The notes: generated by a model from the sequence alone, not told the origin. 64,000 bases of DNA from Pseudomonas sp. Irchel 3A7 (GCF_900187565.1 NZ_FYED01000003.1:327398-391397); one strand, 5' to 3'; shown: positions 20,253 to 31,569, counted from the first letter of the stretch. Program-made: numbers and translations.

Positions 20253-20266
20253 GCAGGTAATTTCCA

Positions 20267-20728
20267 ATGGCTTTAATCGCTCGAGCTCGACATAAGCGCA
20301 AGCCGGTCGCCGAGATGAACGTGGTGCCTTACATCGACGTGATGTTGGTGCTGCTGGTCATCTTCATGGTGACCGCGCCGATGCTCAACCAGGGTGTGAA
20401 AGTTGATCTGCCGAAGGTTTCCAGCGAAGCCTTGCCGCAGGACAACAACACCCAGGTCCTGACCATTTCGATCAAGGCTGACAAGACCTACTACTGGAAC
20501 CTTGGCAGCGAAGTCGACACAGAGAAGCAACAAGATCGCGCCATGACCCTGCCGCAGATGACTGACGCGGTGACCAAGATCATTCGCGTCGGCAACGAAG
20601 GCGGCAAGCGTACCCAGGTCTTCATCCGTGGCGACAAGAGCGTCGACTACGGGGCCGTCATGGGTGCCATGGGCGGGTTGCAGAAAGCCGGGGTCGGTAA
20701 TGTTGGCTTGATTACCGAGGCGCCCTGA
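20267..20728 (+). CDS. tolR: Tol-Pal system protein TolR
   Basis: A 153-residue ExbD/TolR-family protein with one N-terminal membrane helix holding the proton-conducting Asp in V-V-P-Y-I-D-V-M-L-V-L-L (residues 20-31), and a periplasmic C-terminal domain. It is 14 bp after tolQ. Its stop overlaps the tolA start by one base. Confidence 0.96.
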   Translation: MALIARARHKRKPVAEMNVVPYIDVMLVLLVIFMVTAPMLNQGVKVDLPKVSSEALPQDNNTQVLTISIKADKTYYWNLGSEVDTEKQQDRAMTLPQMTDAVTKIIRVGNEGGKRTQVFIRGDKSVDYGAVMGAMGGLQKAGVGNVGLITEAP

Positions 20729-21807
20729 TGCAGCAACAGCGAGAGCCGTCCGCCTCGGAAAGCTACTTCTGGCCTAGTGTCTGGGCGATTGGCTTGCACG
20801 TGCTGGTGTTCGGCATGCTGTTCGTCAGTTTTGCCTTCACACCGGAGCTGCCGCCGGCCAAGCCGATTGTTCAGGCAACACTGTACCAGCTGAAATCGAA
20901 AAGTCAGGCAACCACCCAGACCAATCAGAAGATTGCGGGTGAGGCGAAGAAATCCGCCGCGCGCCAGACCGAAGAAGAGCAGATGGAACAGAAGAAGGTC
21001 GAGCAGGAAGCAGTGAAGGCTGCGGAACAAAAGAAAGAAGAAGCGGCTCAAAAGGCCGAGGAAGCCAAGAAGGCCGACGAGTCCAAGAAAGCGGAAGAGG
21101 CGAAAAAGGCTGATGAAGCCAAGAAAGCCGACGACGCGAAAAAGGCCGCCGAAGCCAAGAAGGCAGAAGAGAAACAATTGGCTGATATAGCCAAGAAGAA
21201 AGCGGAAGAAGAAGCCAAGAAGGCTGCTGAAGAAGAGGCCAAGAAAGCGGCCGCTGAAGAAGCGAAGAAAAAGATCGTCGAAGACGCGAAGAAGAAAGCC
21301 GCGGAAGACGCCAAGAAGAAAGCTGAAGCTGAAGAGGCGAAGAAGAAAGTCGCCGAAGAAGCGAAGAAGAAAGCTGCTGCCGATGCTGCGAAGAAGAAAG
21401 CGCAGGATGCGGCACGTAAATCCGCCGAAGACAAAAAGGCTCAGGCCCTGGCAGATTTGCTTTCCGACACGCCGCAGCGTCAGCAGGCCTTGGCCGATGA
21501 GCAGGGTGACGAAGTCGCCGGCAGTTTCGATGACCTGATTCGAGCTCGTGCAGCGGAAGGCTGGGCCCGTCCACCTTCGGCCCGCAAAGGCATGACGGTC
21601 GTGTTGCAAATCGGCATGTTGCCGGACGGTACGGTGACTTCGGTCAGCGTTTCCAGGTCCAGTGGTGACGGTCCGTTTGACGCGTCGGCTGTAGCGGCGG
21701 TGAAGAATATTGGACGTTTGACAGAAATGCAGGGAATGAAGCCGAGCGATTTTGCTCCGTATCGTTCATTCAAGATGACATTCACACCTGAGGATCTAGC
21801 CTTGTGA
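20728..21807 (+). CDS. tolA: Tol-Pal system protein TolA
   Basis: A 359-residue TonB-like protein that spans the periplasm. It has a cytoplasmic start, one TM helix (about 13-37), a long Lys/Ala/Glu-rich helical domain (about 70-240, almost pure K-K-A-E/A-K-K repeats) and a C-terminal globular domain that meets TolB/Pal and colicins or phages. The repeats are low-complexity coding sequence, not a DNA repeat element. Translationally coupled on both sides: ATG overlaps the tolR stop, and the stop overlaps the tolB GTG. Confidence 0.95.
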   Translation: MQQQREPSASESYFWPSVWAIGLHVLVFGMLFVSFAFTPELPPAKPIVQATLYQLKSKSQATTQTNQKIAGEAKKSAARQTEEEQMEQKKVEQEAVKAAEQKKEEAAQKAEEAKKADESKKAEEAKKADEAKKADDAKKAAEAKKAEEKQLADIAKKKAEEEAKKAAEEEAKKAAAEEAKKKIVEDAKKKAAEDAKKKAEAEEAKKKVAEEAKKKAAADAAKKKAQDAARKSAEDKKAQALADLLSDTPQRQQALADEQGDEVAGSFDDLIRARAAEGWARPPSARKGMTVVLQIGMLPDGTVTSVSVSRSSGDGPFDASAVAAVKNIGRLTEMQGMKPSDFAPYRSFKMTFTPEDLAL

Positions 21808-23105
21808 GAAACCTTCTTCGAGGAATGCTGGTCGCTATCTGCTGCATGGCAGGGATGGCGATGGCAGATGAGAAAAACATTCTGGTAACAAGCGGCAGCG
21901 ATCGGGCCACTCCGATCGCGGTCGTGCCGTTCGGCTTCCAGGGCGGCAGCGTGCTGCCGGACGACATGGCCGAAATCATCGGTAACGACCTGCGCAACTC
22001 GGGTTACTACTCGCCGATTCCAAAACAGAACATGATCAGCCAGCCAAGCCAGGCCAGCGAAATCATCTTCCGTGACTTCAAGGCGCTGGGTGCCCAGTAC
22101 GTCATGGTCGGCAGCATTGTTCCGGCGGGCGGTCGCCTGCAGGTTCAATACGCACTGTTCAACGTCGCTACCGAGCAGCAAGTGCTGACCGGCAGCGTGT
22201 CGGGCGGCGTCGATCAACTGCGCGACATGTCGCACTACATCTCCGACCAGTCGTTCGAAAAACTCACCGGTATCAAAGGTGCGTTCTCGACTCGCCTGCT
22301 GTACGTGACAGCCGAGCGCTTCTCCGAGAAGAACACTCGCTACACGCTGCAACGTTCGGACTATGACGGTGCCCGCGCCGTGACCCTGTTGCAATCGCGC
22401 GAGCCGATCCTGTCGCCGCGTTTCGCTCCGGATGGCAAGCGCATCGCCTACGTCTCGTTCGAGCAGAAGCGTCCGCGCATTTTCATGCAGAACATCGACA
22501 CCGGTCGCCGTGAACAGATCACCAACTTCGAAGGCCTGAACGGTGCGCCAGCCTGGTCGCCGGATGGCAATCGCCTGGCATTCGTCTTGTCCAAAGATGG
22601 CAACCCGGACATCTATGTGATGAACCTGGGTTCGCGTCAGATCAGTCGCGTCACCAACGGCCAGGGCATCAACACCGAACCGTTCTGGGGCAAGGATGGT
22701 TCGACCATCTACTTCACCTCCGACCGTGGCGGCAAACCGCAGATTTACAAAACCAGCGTGGGTGGTGGCGGTGCCGAGCGTGTGACTTTCGTCGGTAACT
22801 ACAACGCCAACCCTAAACTGTCGGCTGACGAAAAGACCCTGGTGATGATCCACCGCCAGGACGGTTTCACCAATTTCAAGGTGGCGGCTCAGGATTTGCA
22901 GCGCGGTAGTGTAAAGATCCTCACTGATAGCACTCTGGACGAGTCGCCTACTGTTGCGCCCAACGGCACCATGGTAATCTACGCCACCCGCCAGCAGGGC
23001 CGGGGAGTCTTGATGCTCGTGTCCATCAATGGACGCGTAAGGCTCCCGCTTCCTACCGCACAAGGCGAAGTCAGAGAACCTTCCTGGTCCCCTTACCTGA
23101 ACTGA
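21804..23105 (+). CDS. tolB: Tol-Pal system beta-propeller protein TolB
   Basis: A 433-residue periplasmic protein. The signal peptide [21 protein letters not shown] is followed by an N-terminal alpha/beta domain and a six-bladed propeller made of repeats such as [24 protein letters not shown] and [10 protein letters not shown]. It binds Pal and TolA in outer-membrane constriction. GTG at 21804 overlaps the tolA TGA. Confidence 0.96.
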   Translation: MRNLLRGMLVAICCMAGMAMADEKNILVTSGSDRATPIAVVPFGFQGGSVLPDDMAEIIGNDLRNSGYYSPIPKQNMISQPSQASEIIFRDFKALGAQYVMVGSIVPAGGRLQVQYALFNVATEQQVLTGSVSGGVDQLRDMSHYISDQSFEKLTGIKGAFSTRLLYVTAERFSEKNTRYTLQRSDYDGARAVTLLQSREPILSPRFAPDGKRIAYVSFEQKRPRIFMQNIDTGRREQITNFEGLNGAPAWSPDGNRLAFVLSKDGNPDIYVMNLGSRQISRVTNGQGINTEPFWGKDGSTIYFTSDRGGKPQIYKTSVGGGGAERVTFVGNYNANPKLSADEKTLVMIHRQDGFTNFKVAAQDLQRGSVKILTDSTLDESPTVAPNGTMVIYATRQQGRGVLMLVSINGRVRLPLPTAQGEVREPSWSPYLN

Positions 23106-23157
23106 CGCGGCGCTTTACGTTTTACTTAACACACTGGGGTTCATTAGGAGTTTCACG

Positions 23158-23655
23158 ATGGAAATGCTGAAGTTTGGTAAATTTGCTGCGCTGGCTCTGG
23201 CCATGGCTGTAGCTGTAGGTTGCTCGTCCAAAGGCGGCGACAATGCCGGTGAAGGCGCGGTAGATCCAAACGCTGGTTACGGCGCAAACACTGGTGCAGT
23301 TGACGGCTCCCTGAGCGAAGAAGCTGCTCTGCGCGCAATCACCACTTTCTACTTCGAATACGACAGCTCGGACCTGAAGCCAGAAGCCATGCGCGCTCTG
23401 GACGTTCACGCCAAAGACCTGAAAGCAAACGGCGCTCGCGTTGTTCTGGAAGGCAACACCGACGAACGTGGTACTCGTGAGTACAACATGGCACTGGGCG
23501 AGCGTCGTGCGAAAGCCGTTCAACGCTACCTGGTACTGCAAGGTGTTTCCCCAGCTCAGCTGGAACTGGTTTCCTACGGCGAAGAGCGTCCAGTTGCTAC
23601 CGGCAACGACGAGCAGTCCTGGGCTCAAAACCGTCGCGTCGAACTGCGTAAGTAA
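23158..23655 (+). CDS. pal: Peptidoglycan-associated lipoprotein Pal (OprL)
   Basis: A 165-residue outer-membrane lipoprotein. The lipobox A-V-A-V-G-C ends a signal peptide of about 21 residues. A Gly/Asn-rich linker follows, then the OmpA-C domain with [22 protein letters not shown] and L-G-E-R-R-A, which binds peptidoglycan. It is 52 bp after tolB with a strong ttaggag ribosome site. This gap could hold a separate promoter. Confidence 0.97.
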   Translation: MEMLKFGKFAALALAMAVAVGCSSKGGDNAGEGAVDPNAGYGANTGAVDGSLSEEAALRAITTFYFEYDSSDLKPEAMRALDVHAKDLKANGARVVLEGNTDERGTREYNMALGERRAKAVQRYLVLQGVSPAQLELVSYGEERPVATGNDEQSWAQNRRVELRK

Positions 23656-23661
23656 TTCGTC

Positions 23662-24507
23662 ATGCGAACGTGCCGTCGTGCTGTAACTGTTCTGGCTCTC
23701 AGTCTCGCACCGTTTGCGGTGTGGGCTGAGGTTCCTGTGGTCGATAATGACTCCGGCTATAACAATAGCGGGAGCAGTTATCCGCCTGCGGGTTACGGTA
23801 CGAACGGCGCCTATGCCGGGGGAGGGGTTTCGGCCCCTGTCTCGGCACAGGGCCAGCTGTTCAACCAACTGCAACAAATGCAGGATCAGATCTCGCGCCA
23901 ACAGGGTGTGATTGAAGAACTGCAAAATGATGTAGCGCGCATGAAGCAAGAGAGCCTGGAGCGATATCAGGATCTTGATCGGCGCATAGGATCCGGCGTT
24001 GCACCAGCCGCGACTCCCGATAATTCTTCCACCGGTGGCGATTTGAATGCCCCCGGTGCAGCAGCAGGCGCAGCCGCCGGTGCAGGAGCGGCAGCCGCTC
24101 AAGCACCCGCCGCGGGCAGCGAGCCGGCAGACCCGGCGAAGGAAAAGCTCTATTACGACGCAGCCTTCGACCTGATCAAGGCCAAGGATTTCGACAAGGC
24201 CAGCCAGGCTTTCGCCGCATTCCTGCGCAAATACCCGAATAGCCAATACGCGGGCAATGCCCAGTACTGGTTGGGTGAGGTGAACCTGGCCAAAGGTGAT
24301 CTGCAAGGTGCAGGTCAGGCGTTTGCCAAGGTTTCACAGCTTTACCCGAAGCACGCCAAAGTGCCTGATTCGCTGTATAAGCTCGCTGATGTAGAGCGCC
24401 GCCTCGGTCATACCGACCGGGTCAAAGGCATTCTGCAGCAGGTGGTTTCCCAATATCCGGGTACTTCCGCCGCTCAGTTGGCACAGCGTGATCTGCAAAA
24501 AATGTAA
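23662..24507 (+). CDS. cpoB: Cell division coordinator CpoB (YbgF)
   Basis: A 281-residue periplasmic protein. It has a signal peptide (about 1-22), a trimeric coiled coil (about 55-105: Q-L-F-N-Q-L-Q-Q-M-Q-D-Q-I), an Ala/Gly/Pro-rich linker and C-terminal TPR repeats (Y-D-A-A-F-D-L-I-K-A-K-D-F-D-K-A ... Y-W-L-G-E-V-N). It links the Tol machine to septal peptidoglycan synthesis in E. coli. Last gene of the Tol-Pal operon; a terminator follows. Confidence 0.94.
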   Translation: MRTCRRAVTVLALSLAPFAVWAEVPVVDNDSGYNNSGSSYPPAGYGTNGAYAGGGVSAPVSAQGQLFNQLQQMQDQISRQQGVIEELQNDVARMKQESLERYQDLDRRIGSGVAPAATPDNSSTGGDLNAPGAAAGAAAGAGAAAAQAPAAGSEPADPAKEKLYYDAAFDLIKAKDFDKASQAFAAFLRKYPNSQYAGNAQYWLGEVNLAKGDLQGAGQAFAKVSQLYPKHAKVPDSLYKLADVERRLGHTDRVKGILQQVVSQYPGTSAAQLAQRDLQKM

Positions 24508-24532
24508 GGGCTGCTTGACCTGTTTCGAAGAA

Positions 24533-24558
24533 ATCCGCGCTTGTCGCGGGTTTTTTGT
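24533..24558 (+). terminator. Rho-independent terminator after cpoB
   Basis: Short stem ccgcg / cgcgg with loop cttgt, followed by gttttttg. Confidence 0.7.
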
Positions 24559-24674
24559 TAGAATTCATCCCCTTTTTTCTGAAACACGCTTTTTGGGATC
24601 TGCGCATTGCCGGGGTTCCTTGAAGTGCCTGACGGAGGCGGACAGCCTGTTTAGCTGTTACGCCCGTGGCGACT

Positions 24675-25322
24675 ATGCAAGACACATTGAGAATCACCGA
24701 AGTTTTCTACTCGTTGCAGGGTGAAACTCGGACTGCCGGCCTGCCCACGGTTTTTGTGCGCCTGACCGGTTGCCCGTTGCGTTGCCAATACTGCGACAGC
24801 GCCTACGCCTTCACCGGCGGAACCATTCGCACGCTCGACGATATCCTCGAGCAAGTGGCAGGGTTCCGTCCACGTTACGTCTGTGTCACGGGCGGCGAGC
24901 CCCTGGCACAACCCAATGCCATTCCATTGCTCAAGCGGTTGTGTGACGCCGGTTACGAAGTGTCACTGGAAACCAGTGGTTCTATCGATATCTCGGCGGT
25001 GGATCCTCGGGTCAGTCGTGTCGTCGACCTGAAGACTCCGGGTTCGAAGGAAGCCCATCGCAATCGTTACGAAAACATTGAACTGCTCACGCCCAACGAT
25101 CAGGTGAAATTTGTCATCTGCTCGCGGGAAGACTATGACTGGTCCGTTTCCAAGCTGATCCAGTACGGTCTGGACCAGCGCGCCGGGGAAGTCCTGTTCT
25201 CGCCAAGTCATCACGACCTCAATGCTCGGGATCTGGCTGACTGGGTGGTGGCGGACAATCTGCCAGTGCGCCTGCAATTGCAGCTGCATAAATATCTTTG
25301 GAATGACGAGCCGGGGCGCTGA
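24675..25322 (+). CDS. queE: 7-carboxy-7-deazaguanine synthase QueE
   Basis: A 215-residue radical-SAM enzyme of queuosine synthesis; it converts 6-carboxytetrahydropterin to 7-carboxy-7-deazaguanine. The Fe-S motif is C-P-L-R-C-Q-Y-C, and the SAM-binding T-G-G-E-P segment follows. ATG 24675 gives the usual M-Q-D-T-L-R-I-T-E start; a GTG nine bases upstream is also in frame. queC follows after one base. Confidence 0.95.
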   Translation: MQDTLRITEVFYSLQGETRTAGLPTVFVRLTGCPLRCQYCDSAYAFTGGTIRTLDDILEQVAGFRPRYVCVTGGEPLAQPNAIPLLKRLCDAGYEVSLETSGSIDISAVDPRVSRVVDLKTPGSKEAHRNRYENIELLTPNDQVKFVICSREDYDWSVSKLIQYGLDQRAGEVLFSPSHHDLNARDLADWVVADNLPVRLQLQLHKYLWNDEPGR

Positions 25323-25323
25323 T

Positions 25324-26016
25324 ATGACGGAACAATTGAACACTGTGGAAAAACGTGCGGTCATCCTCCTGTCCGGTGGCCTGGATTCGGCAACCGTCGT
25401 GGCCATGGCTCGCGCTGAAGGCTACAGCTGCTACACCATGAGTTTCGACTATGGTCAGCGTTCCCACGCAGAGCTGTATGCCGCCGAGCGTGTCGCCCGT
25501 GACTTGGGTGTGGTCGAGCACAAGGTGATCGGTCTGAACCTGAACGGCATCGGCGGCTCGGCGCTGACCGACAGCAGTATCGACGTGCCGGAAGTAGCGG
25601 GGGAAGGCATCCCGGTGACTTACGTGCCGGCACGCAACACGGTGTTCCTGTCACTGGCGTTGGGTTGGGCCGAAGTGCTGGGTGCGCGTGACATCTTTAT
25701 CGGTGTGAACGCTGTCGACTACTCCGGTTATCCTGACTGCCGCCCAGAGTTCGTCGAGGCCTTCGAGCGCATGGCCAATCTGGCCACCAAGGCCGGTGTT
25801 GAAGGGCAGGGCTTCCGTATTCAGGCGCCCCTGCAAAACCTGAGCAAGGCACAGATTGTCCAGGCAGGTGTGAAGCTTGGGGTGGACTACGGCCTGACCG
25901 TTTCCTGCTATCAGGCCGATGACGATGGCCGTGCCTGCGGCAAATGCGACAGCTGCCGCCTGCGTGCGGAAGGCTTTGCGGCGGCCGGAATCAGCGATCC
26001 AACACCTTATTTTTGA
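25324..26016 (+). CDS. queC: 7-cyano-7-deazaguanine synthase QueC
   Basis: A 230-residue ATP-dependent enzyme that turns 7-carboxy-7-deazaguanine and ammonia into preQ0. It shows the PP-loop S-G-G-L-D-S near residue 19 and the C-terminal zinc site C-Y-Q-A-D ... C-G-K-C-D-S-C. It is cotranscribed with queE. Its stop codon lies inside a strong hairpin. Confidence 0.96.
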   Translation: MTEQLNTVEKRAVILLSGGLDSATVVAMARAEGYSCYTMSFDYGQRSHAELYAAERVARDLGVVEHKVIGLNLNGIGGSALTDSSIDVPEVAGEGIPVTYVPARNTVFLSLALGWAEVLGARDIFIGVNAVDYSGYPDCRPEFVEAFERMANLATKAGVEGQGFRIQAPLQNLSKAQIVQAGVKLGVDYGLTVSCYQADDDGRACGKCDSCRLRAEGFAAAGISDPTPYF

Positions 26017-26037
26017 TTTATTTCAAAATAGGTGTTG
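26000..26037 (+). promoter_or_regulatory. Hairpin overlapping the queC stop codon
   Basis: Arms caacacctta-tttttga (26000-26016) and tcaaaata-ggtgttg (26023-26037) pair along about 15 bp with a bulge and a 6-base loop. The queC TGA closes the stem. The A/T-rich inner half and lack of a distal T-run make it an atypical terminator. Its right arm touches the tRNA-Lys -35 box. Confidence 0.55.
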
Positions 26038-26062
26038 AATAGTCCTTAAAAATCAGTATTAT
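26035..26062 (+). promoter_or_regulatory. Sigma-70 promoter of tRNA-Lys
   Basis: -35 ttgaat (26035-26040) and -10 tattat (26057-26062) with 16 bp spacing, 18 bp before the tRNA. The stretch after the -10 box is GC-rich (acgcgcca), as expected for a stringently controlled stable-RNA promoter. Confidence 0.65.
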
Positions 26063-26079
26063 ACGCGCCACCACACAGC

Positions 26080-26155
26080 GGGTCGTTAGCTCAGTTGGTA
26101 GAGCAGTTGGCTTTTAACCAATTGGTCGTAGGTTCGAATCCCACACGACCCACCA
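26080..26155 (+). tRNA. tRNA-Lys (anticodon TTT)
   Basis: A 76-nt cloverleaf: acceptor gggtcgt / acgaccc, D loop agctcagttggtaga, anticodon loop cttttaa with TTT at 26113-26115, T loop ggttcgaatcc, and encoded CCA. Intact; no integrase or duplicated 3' end beside it. Confidence 0.97.
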
Positions 26156-26175
26156 TTTTCAAGCTGTTTTAAAAG

Positions 26176-26218
26176 TCTGGAAGGCCCACGAAAGTGAGGA
26201 TTTCCGGATTTTTTTTTG
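26176..26218 (+). terminator. Terminator after tRNA-Lys
   Basis: Outer stem tctggaa / ttccgga with an inner cac-gaaa-gtg hairpin, followed by nine T. Confidence 0.7.
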
Positions 26219-26427
26219 CCCGCGATTTAAGTCCGCCCGGTTCCCGGGCCGTACTGCATGACACAGATCAGAATCATCTTTTGCATCCACAGGATATTCT
26301 GTAGCCTTGCGCAGCTTCAACGCTGTCCGTGCCTGATCAATACTCACTTTCCCGGCGGTACCCTGTTGGGTCCGGAGCCGGGTGTATACTCGACTTTCGC
26401 GCGAATGCGCCTGCAGGTCTTGCGAAC

Positions 26428-27486
26428 ATGACGCAGATTTCCGAACGCCTTCTGGTTCAAGCCCACCTCGACGCCAAGCAGCCCAAGCCGCTGACAGCCG
26501 ATGAGGAAGCTTATTACCGTTCTGCCATCGCTGCCGAGCTCAAGGCTCAGGACGCAGTGCTGGTTGCCCACTTCTATTGCGATCCGATCATTCAGGCCCT
26601 GGCCGAAGAAACCGGTGGTTGCGTTTCCGACTCGCTGGAAATGGCCCGCTTCGGCAATGCCCATCCGGCCAAGACCGTGGTGGTCGCCGGGGTCAAATTC
26701 ATGGGCGAAACGGCCAAGATCCTCAACCCCGAAAAACGCATCCTGATGCCGACGCTGGAAGCCACGTGCTCGCTGGACCTGGGTTGCCCGGTCGACGAGT
26801 TTTCCGCGTTCTGCGACCAGCATCCCGAGCGTACGGTGGTGGTCTATGCCAATACATCGGCGGCGGTCAAGGCGCGAGCGGATTGGGTAGTGACTTCAAG
26901 CTGCGCGCTGGAGATCGTTGAAAGCCTGATGGACAACGGCGAAACCATTATCTGGGGGCCAGACAAGCATCTGGGCACTTACATCCAGCGCCAGACCGGT
27001 GCCGACATGCTGCTGTGGGACGGAGCTTGCATCGTTCACGAAGAGTTCAAGTCCAAGCAGCTCGAGGACATGAAGGCGCTGTATCCCGATGCGGCGATCC
27101 TGGTGCATCCAGAGTCGCCCACCTCGGTGATCGAGCTGGCAGACGCTGTGGGTTCCACCAGTCAGTTGATCGCGGCGGCACAGACCCTGCCGAACAAAAC
27201 CTTGATTGTCGCCACTGATCGCGGCATCTTCTACAAGATGCAGCAGTTGTGCCCGGACAAGGTGTTTATCGAAGCGCCAACCGCCGGCAACGGGGCCGCA
27301 TGCCGCAGTTGCGCACACTGCCCGTGGATGGCGATGAATACCCTTGAGCGCACGCTGAAGAGCTTGAAAGAGGGGACCAACGAGATCTTTGTCGATCCTG
27401 CGCTGATTCCCCAGGCCATTCGGCCGCTCAAGCGCATGTTGGATTTCACCCAGGCTGCGCGGATGAAGTTGGCAGGCAACGCTTAA
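26428..27486 (+). CDS. nadA: Quinolinate synthase NadA
   Basis: A 352-residue 4Fe-4S enzyme that condenses iminoaspartate with dihydroxyacetone phosphate to quinolinate in NAD synthesis. Cluster and active-site Cys candidates appear in E-A-T-C-S-L, T-S-S-C-A-L-E and the C-terminal [10 protein letters not shown]. The typical Y-x-x-D-P-I-I-Q region (H-F-Y-C-D-P-I-I-Q) is present. ATG 26428 gives the usual length. A cccggc/gccggg hairpin (26351-26382) and a tatact box lie in its leader. Confidence 0.95.
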   Translation: MTQISERLLVQAHLDAKQPKPLTADEEAYYRSAIAAELKAQDAVLVAHFYCDPIIQALAEETGGCVSDSLEMARFGNAHPAKTVVVAGVKFMGETAKILNPEKRILMPTLEATCSLDLGCPVDEFSAFCDQHPERTVVVYANTSAAVKARADWVVTSSCALEIVESLMDNGETIIWGPDKHLGTYIQRQTGADMLLWDGACIVHEEFKSKQLEDMKALYPDAAILVHPESPTSVIELADAVGSTSQLIAAAQTLPNKTLIVATDRGIFYKMQQLCPDKVFIEAPTAGNGAACRSCAHCPWMAMNTLERTLKSLKEGTNEIFVDPALIPQAIRPLKRMLDFTQAARMKLAGNA

Positions 27487-27507
27487 TAGCGCTCAAACCG
27501 CAAAAAA

Positions 27508-27600
27508 CTGTGGGAGCGAGCCTGCTCGCGAAGAGGGCGTATCAGCTGACATTAATGTTTGCTGATACACCGCATTCGCGAGCAGGCTCGCTCCCACAGT
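27508..27600. repeat. REPIN
   Basis: Arms at 27508-27532 and 27574-27600 in inverted orientation, between convergent nadA and the RDD gene. Confidence 0.9.
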
Positions 27601-27618
27601 GATTTTTGCGCCCTGTAG

Positions 27619-28107
27619 CTATTTGGTCTTTTTGGGAATCCGCACCAGCTGGGTATTGGAATACATGTCGTGCCAGCTGCGTTTCTGCTTGTCGAACAGC
27701 GACCAGATGAATCCGAGGCCCACGCACAGCAGCGAAGCGATCGACACCACGAAGCGCAGCAGCGCTTGCCACAGGCTGATGGAGGAGCCATCGGCATTCT
27801 GTACGCGAATGCACCAGACCTGCATGCCCAGGGTTTGGCCTGAGTGGGTCCAGAACTTGGCGAAGAAGCCAAACAGAACGAACAGCAGTACGGTCGAGAG
27901 CAGCGGGTCGCCATCGAGCGCTCCGGTCTCCGTGAGCGCGCGCATTTTTTCTTCACCGATGATCGCCATCTGAATCATCTTGTAGGCGCCGCTGGTCACG
28001 ATGAGCAGGGCGGTGCACAACAGGAAATCATAGAACATCGCCGCCAGACGACGACCCAGGCCAGCGGCAGGAAATTCGCCCTGGGGTTTCAGCAGGTGTT
28101 TCGACAT
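27619..28107 (-). CDS. RDD-family membrane protein
   Basis: A 162-residue protein with the RDD-type start A-G-L-G-R-R-L-A-A-M-F-Y-D-F-L-L, three membrane helices (about 20-45, 65-85, 105-125) and the Q-T-L-G-M-Q-V-W segment. The family is thought to be involved in transport, with members linked to Na+(Li+)/H+ antiport, but the role here is unknown. ATG 28107 is chosen since upstream residues are not conserved-looking. Confidence 0.85.
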   Translation of the reverse strand: MSKHLLKPQGEFPAAGLGRRLAAMFYDFLLCTALLIVTSGAYKMIQMAIIGEEKMRALTETGALDGDPLLSTVLLFVLFGFFAKFWTHSGQTLGMQVWCIRVQNADGSSISLWQALLRFVVSIASLLCVGLGFIWSLFDKQKRSWHDMYSNTQLVRIPKKTK

Positions 28108-28156
28108 GACGGCACTCAAAGGGAAAAAAGAAGCCATTTTACGGATTTACGCGCAC

Positions 28157-28192
28157 AAAAAAGCCCCTGATGTCAGCATCAGGGGCTTTTTC
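28157..28192. terminator. Bidirectional terminator downstream of the cold-shock gene
   Basis: Stem aagcccctgatg / catcaggggctt with loop tcag, flanked by A-run and T-run. It ends the minus-strand cold-shock transcript. Confidence 0.88.
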
Positions 28193-28203
28193 GTTACAGA
28201 AGA

Positions 28204-28416
28204 TTAGCCTTCTGCTTGTACTTCGTCAGCCTGCATGCCTTTCTGGCCTTGCACAGCGATGAAGGTCACTTTCTGGCCTTCTTTCAGGCTCTTGAAACCG
28301 TTGCCCTGAATAGCGCGGAAATGCACGAACAGATCCGGACCGCTTTCTGGAGTGATAAAACCAAAACCTTTCTCGTCGTTAAACCACTTGACGGTACCGC
28401 TCTGACGTTGGGACAT
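28204..28416 (-). CDS. Cold-shock protein, CspA family
   Basis: A 70-residue single OB-fold protein with RNP1 K-G-F-G-F-I and RNP2 D-L-F-V-H-F. It binds single-stranded RNA and melts structure at low temperature. Its domain resembles the one fused to a membrane protein at 11405-12007. A long upstream region (28417-28819) suggests a structured leader, as is usual for these genes. Which csp paralogue (cspA or capB type) is not certain. Confidence 0.95.
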
Positions 28417-28819
28417 TTCTTATTTCCTTTGACGCTAAAATTAATGACAGTCTCCTTCTCATGAAAGAGTACTGGGGCTGGTTGCAGGAGAGTAAGAAGA
28501 CGTCGAACGGGATGTAGCTAACTTGGTGGCTACTGCCCAGGTCACGATTCCAAGCGACCCATGCAAACACAGTGAACAAACTCTACGCCAACTATGGGAG
28601 AAAAAACAAGCCCCTGCGAAGCCCGCATTTCCTCGGGTTGCTGGCAGTTTTTCGGGCCATTAGTGGCAGCTTATTCGATACGACTGTTCAATTGTTTTCG
28701 AACGTTATAAGCAAAGTTCATAATCGAAGCTTAGAGCCAAACGATGCACTCTTTTATGGCGGTTGCGTTACACATTAGTGCATTGTTAACGCAACCGCGT
28801 TACTTATAGGAACAATCAA
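28417..28819. other. Gap between gcvT and the cold-shock gene
   Basis: 403 bp without a supportable gene. It should hold the cold-shock promoter and 5' leader (minus strand). A perfect 12-bp inverted repeat is at 28759-28798 (separate entry). AT-rich around 28670-28760. Short open frames here have no coding character. Confidence 0.6.
28759..28798 (-). repeat. Perfect inverted repeat downstream of gcvT
   Basis: gcggttgcgtta (28759-28770) and taacgcaaccgc (28787-28798), a 12-bp perfect match with a 16-bp loop, 22 bp beyond the gcvT stop. No T-run follows on the minus strand. It could be a factor-assisted terminator, an RNA-stabilising stem or a protein site. Confidence 0.6.
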
Positions 28820-29944
28820 TCAGCCGCGATAGTAGCGTTGCGGAACAAATGGCATTTTGCTTACAAGCAAAGGAACCTTTTTCCCACGAACAATCGCCCA
28901 TACTGGAGTATCGAGAGCGATATAAGCGCTGTCGACATAACCCATCGCCAAAGGACCGCCCAAGGTCGGCCCGAAACCGCCGCTGCAGACGCTGCCGATG
29001 ATCTCGCCCGCTTCGTTGACGATCTCTGCGCCTTCGCGCACCGGAGTACGTTCCTGAGGCAGCAGGCCGATACGCTTGCGGCTGACACCGCCCTGTTGCT
29101 GGGCGAACACGCTTTCAGCGCCAGGGAAACCGCCGGCACGCGCACCCTCGGCACGACGAGGCTTGGAAATGGCCCACAACAGGCTGGCTTCGATCGGAGT
29201 GGTGTCGGTGTTCATGTCGTGGCCGTACAGGCACAGGCCGGCTTCCAGGCGCAGCGAGTCGCGCGCACCAAGGCCGATGGCTTCGACTTCCGGTTCCGCC
29301 AGCAGGGCGCGGGCGAGGGCTTCGGCGCTGGAGGCCGGCACGGAGATTTCGAAACCGTCTTCACCGGTGTAGCCCGAGCGGCTGACAAAGCAGTCAACGC
29401 CCAGCAATTGCACACGGGCGAACTGCATGAACGTCATTTTCGCCACTTCCGGAGCCAGGCGCGCCAGCACGGTGACCGCCGCCGGACCTTGCAGGGCCAG
29501 CAGGGCGCGCTCTTCGAACAGTGGTTCGATACGGCATTGTTCGCCGATGTGTTTGCGCAGGTGTGCCAGGTCCTGGTCCTTGCAGGCCGCGTTGACCACC
29601 AGGAACAATTCGTCGTTACCCAGGTTGGCGACCATCAGGTCATCGAGGATGCCACCGGTCTCGTTGGTGAACATCGCATAGCGCTGCATGCCCACCGGCA
29701 GGTCGATGATATCCACCGGCACCAGGGTCTCCAGGGCCTTGGCGGCATTGGCGCCGGTCAGACGGATCTGGCCCATGTGCGATACATCGAACAGCCCGGC
29801 CTGATCGCGAGTGTGCTGGTGTTCTTTCATCACGCCCAGCGGGTATTGCACCGGCATGTCATAGCCGGCGAATGGCACCATGCGTGCGCCCAGTTCGATG
29901 TGCAGTGCGTGCAACGGGGTTTTCAACAGTTGTTCGGTGGACAT
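28820..29944 (-). CDS. gcvT: Glycine cleavage system T protein (aminomethyltransferase)
   Basis: A 374-residue THF-dependent aminomethyltransferase. It takes the aminomethyl group from lipoyl GcvH, releasing ammonia and 5,10-methylene-THF. Begins [26 protein letters not shown], with the family D-V-S-H-M-G-Q segment and [11 protein letters not shown]. Last gene of gcvH-gcvP-sdaA-gcvT, 42 bp after sdaA. Confidence 0.96.
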   Translation of the reverse strand: MSTEQLLKTPLHALHIELGARMVPFAGYDMPVQYPLGVMKEHQHTRDQAGLFDVSHMGQIRLTGANAAKALETLVPVDIIDLPVGMQRYAMFTNETGGILDDLMVANLGNDELFLVVNAACKDQDLAHLRKHIGEQCRIEPLFEERALLALQGPAAVTVLARLAPEVAKMTFMQFARVQLLGVDCFVSRSGYTGEDGFEISVPASSAEALARALLAEPEVEAIGLGARDSLRLEAGLCLYGHDMNTDTTPIEASLLWAISKPRRAEGARAGGFPGAESVFAQQQGGVSRKRIGLLPQERTPVREGAEIVNEAGEIIGSVCSGGFGPTLGGPLAMGYVDSAYIALDTPVWAIVRGKKVPLLVSKMPFVPQRYYRG

Positions 29945-29986
29945 ATTCAGCTCCTGAAAAAGGGTGCAGATGCAGATGAGAGCACA

Positions 29987-31363
<1,377 letters not shown>

Positions 31364-31423
31364 GGTTGTTCTCCGGTTTCTTGTTATAGGTATGGCGGAA
31401 TGTGATATCAGGTGCAGATCACC

Positions 31424-31514
31424 TGTGGGAGCGAGCCTGCTCGCGAAAACGGTGGGTCAGTCACCATCAATGTTGCCTGACATACCGCTTTCGCGAGCAG
31501 GCTCGCTCCCACAG
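31424..31514. repeat. REPIN inside the gcv operon
   Basis: Arms at 31424-31447 and 31490-31514 in inverted orientation, in the gcvP-sdaA gap. The two genes are in one presumed transcript, so the hairpin may change relative expression. Confidence 0.9.
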
Positions 31515-31569
31515 GGGGATATGCGGTGCTCTTGAAATTGGGGGCGGATAAATCCACCCCCTCATTGCC

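Noticed and set aside
21000..21430. DNA repeat in the tolA middle
   Set aside because: It is the Lys/Ala/Glu-rich helical domain of TolA; synonymous codons vary, so it is protein-level low complexity.
24508..24674. preQ1 riboswitch before queE
   Set aside because: Only a terminator of cpoB and an unstructured leader are visible; no preQ1 aptamer pattern.
26080..26155. tRNA-Lys as an integration site for a mobile element
   Set aside because: The gene is intact, no 3'-end duplicate or integrase follows, and downstream is nadA in the usual order.
28572..28778. Small plus-strand open frame in the gcvT-csp gap
   Set aside because: No ribosome site, unbiased codons, no family character.
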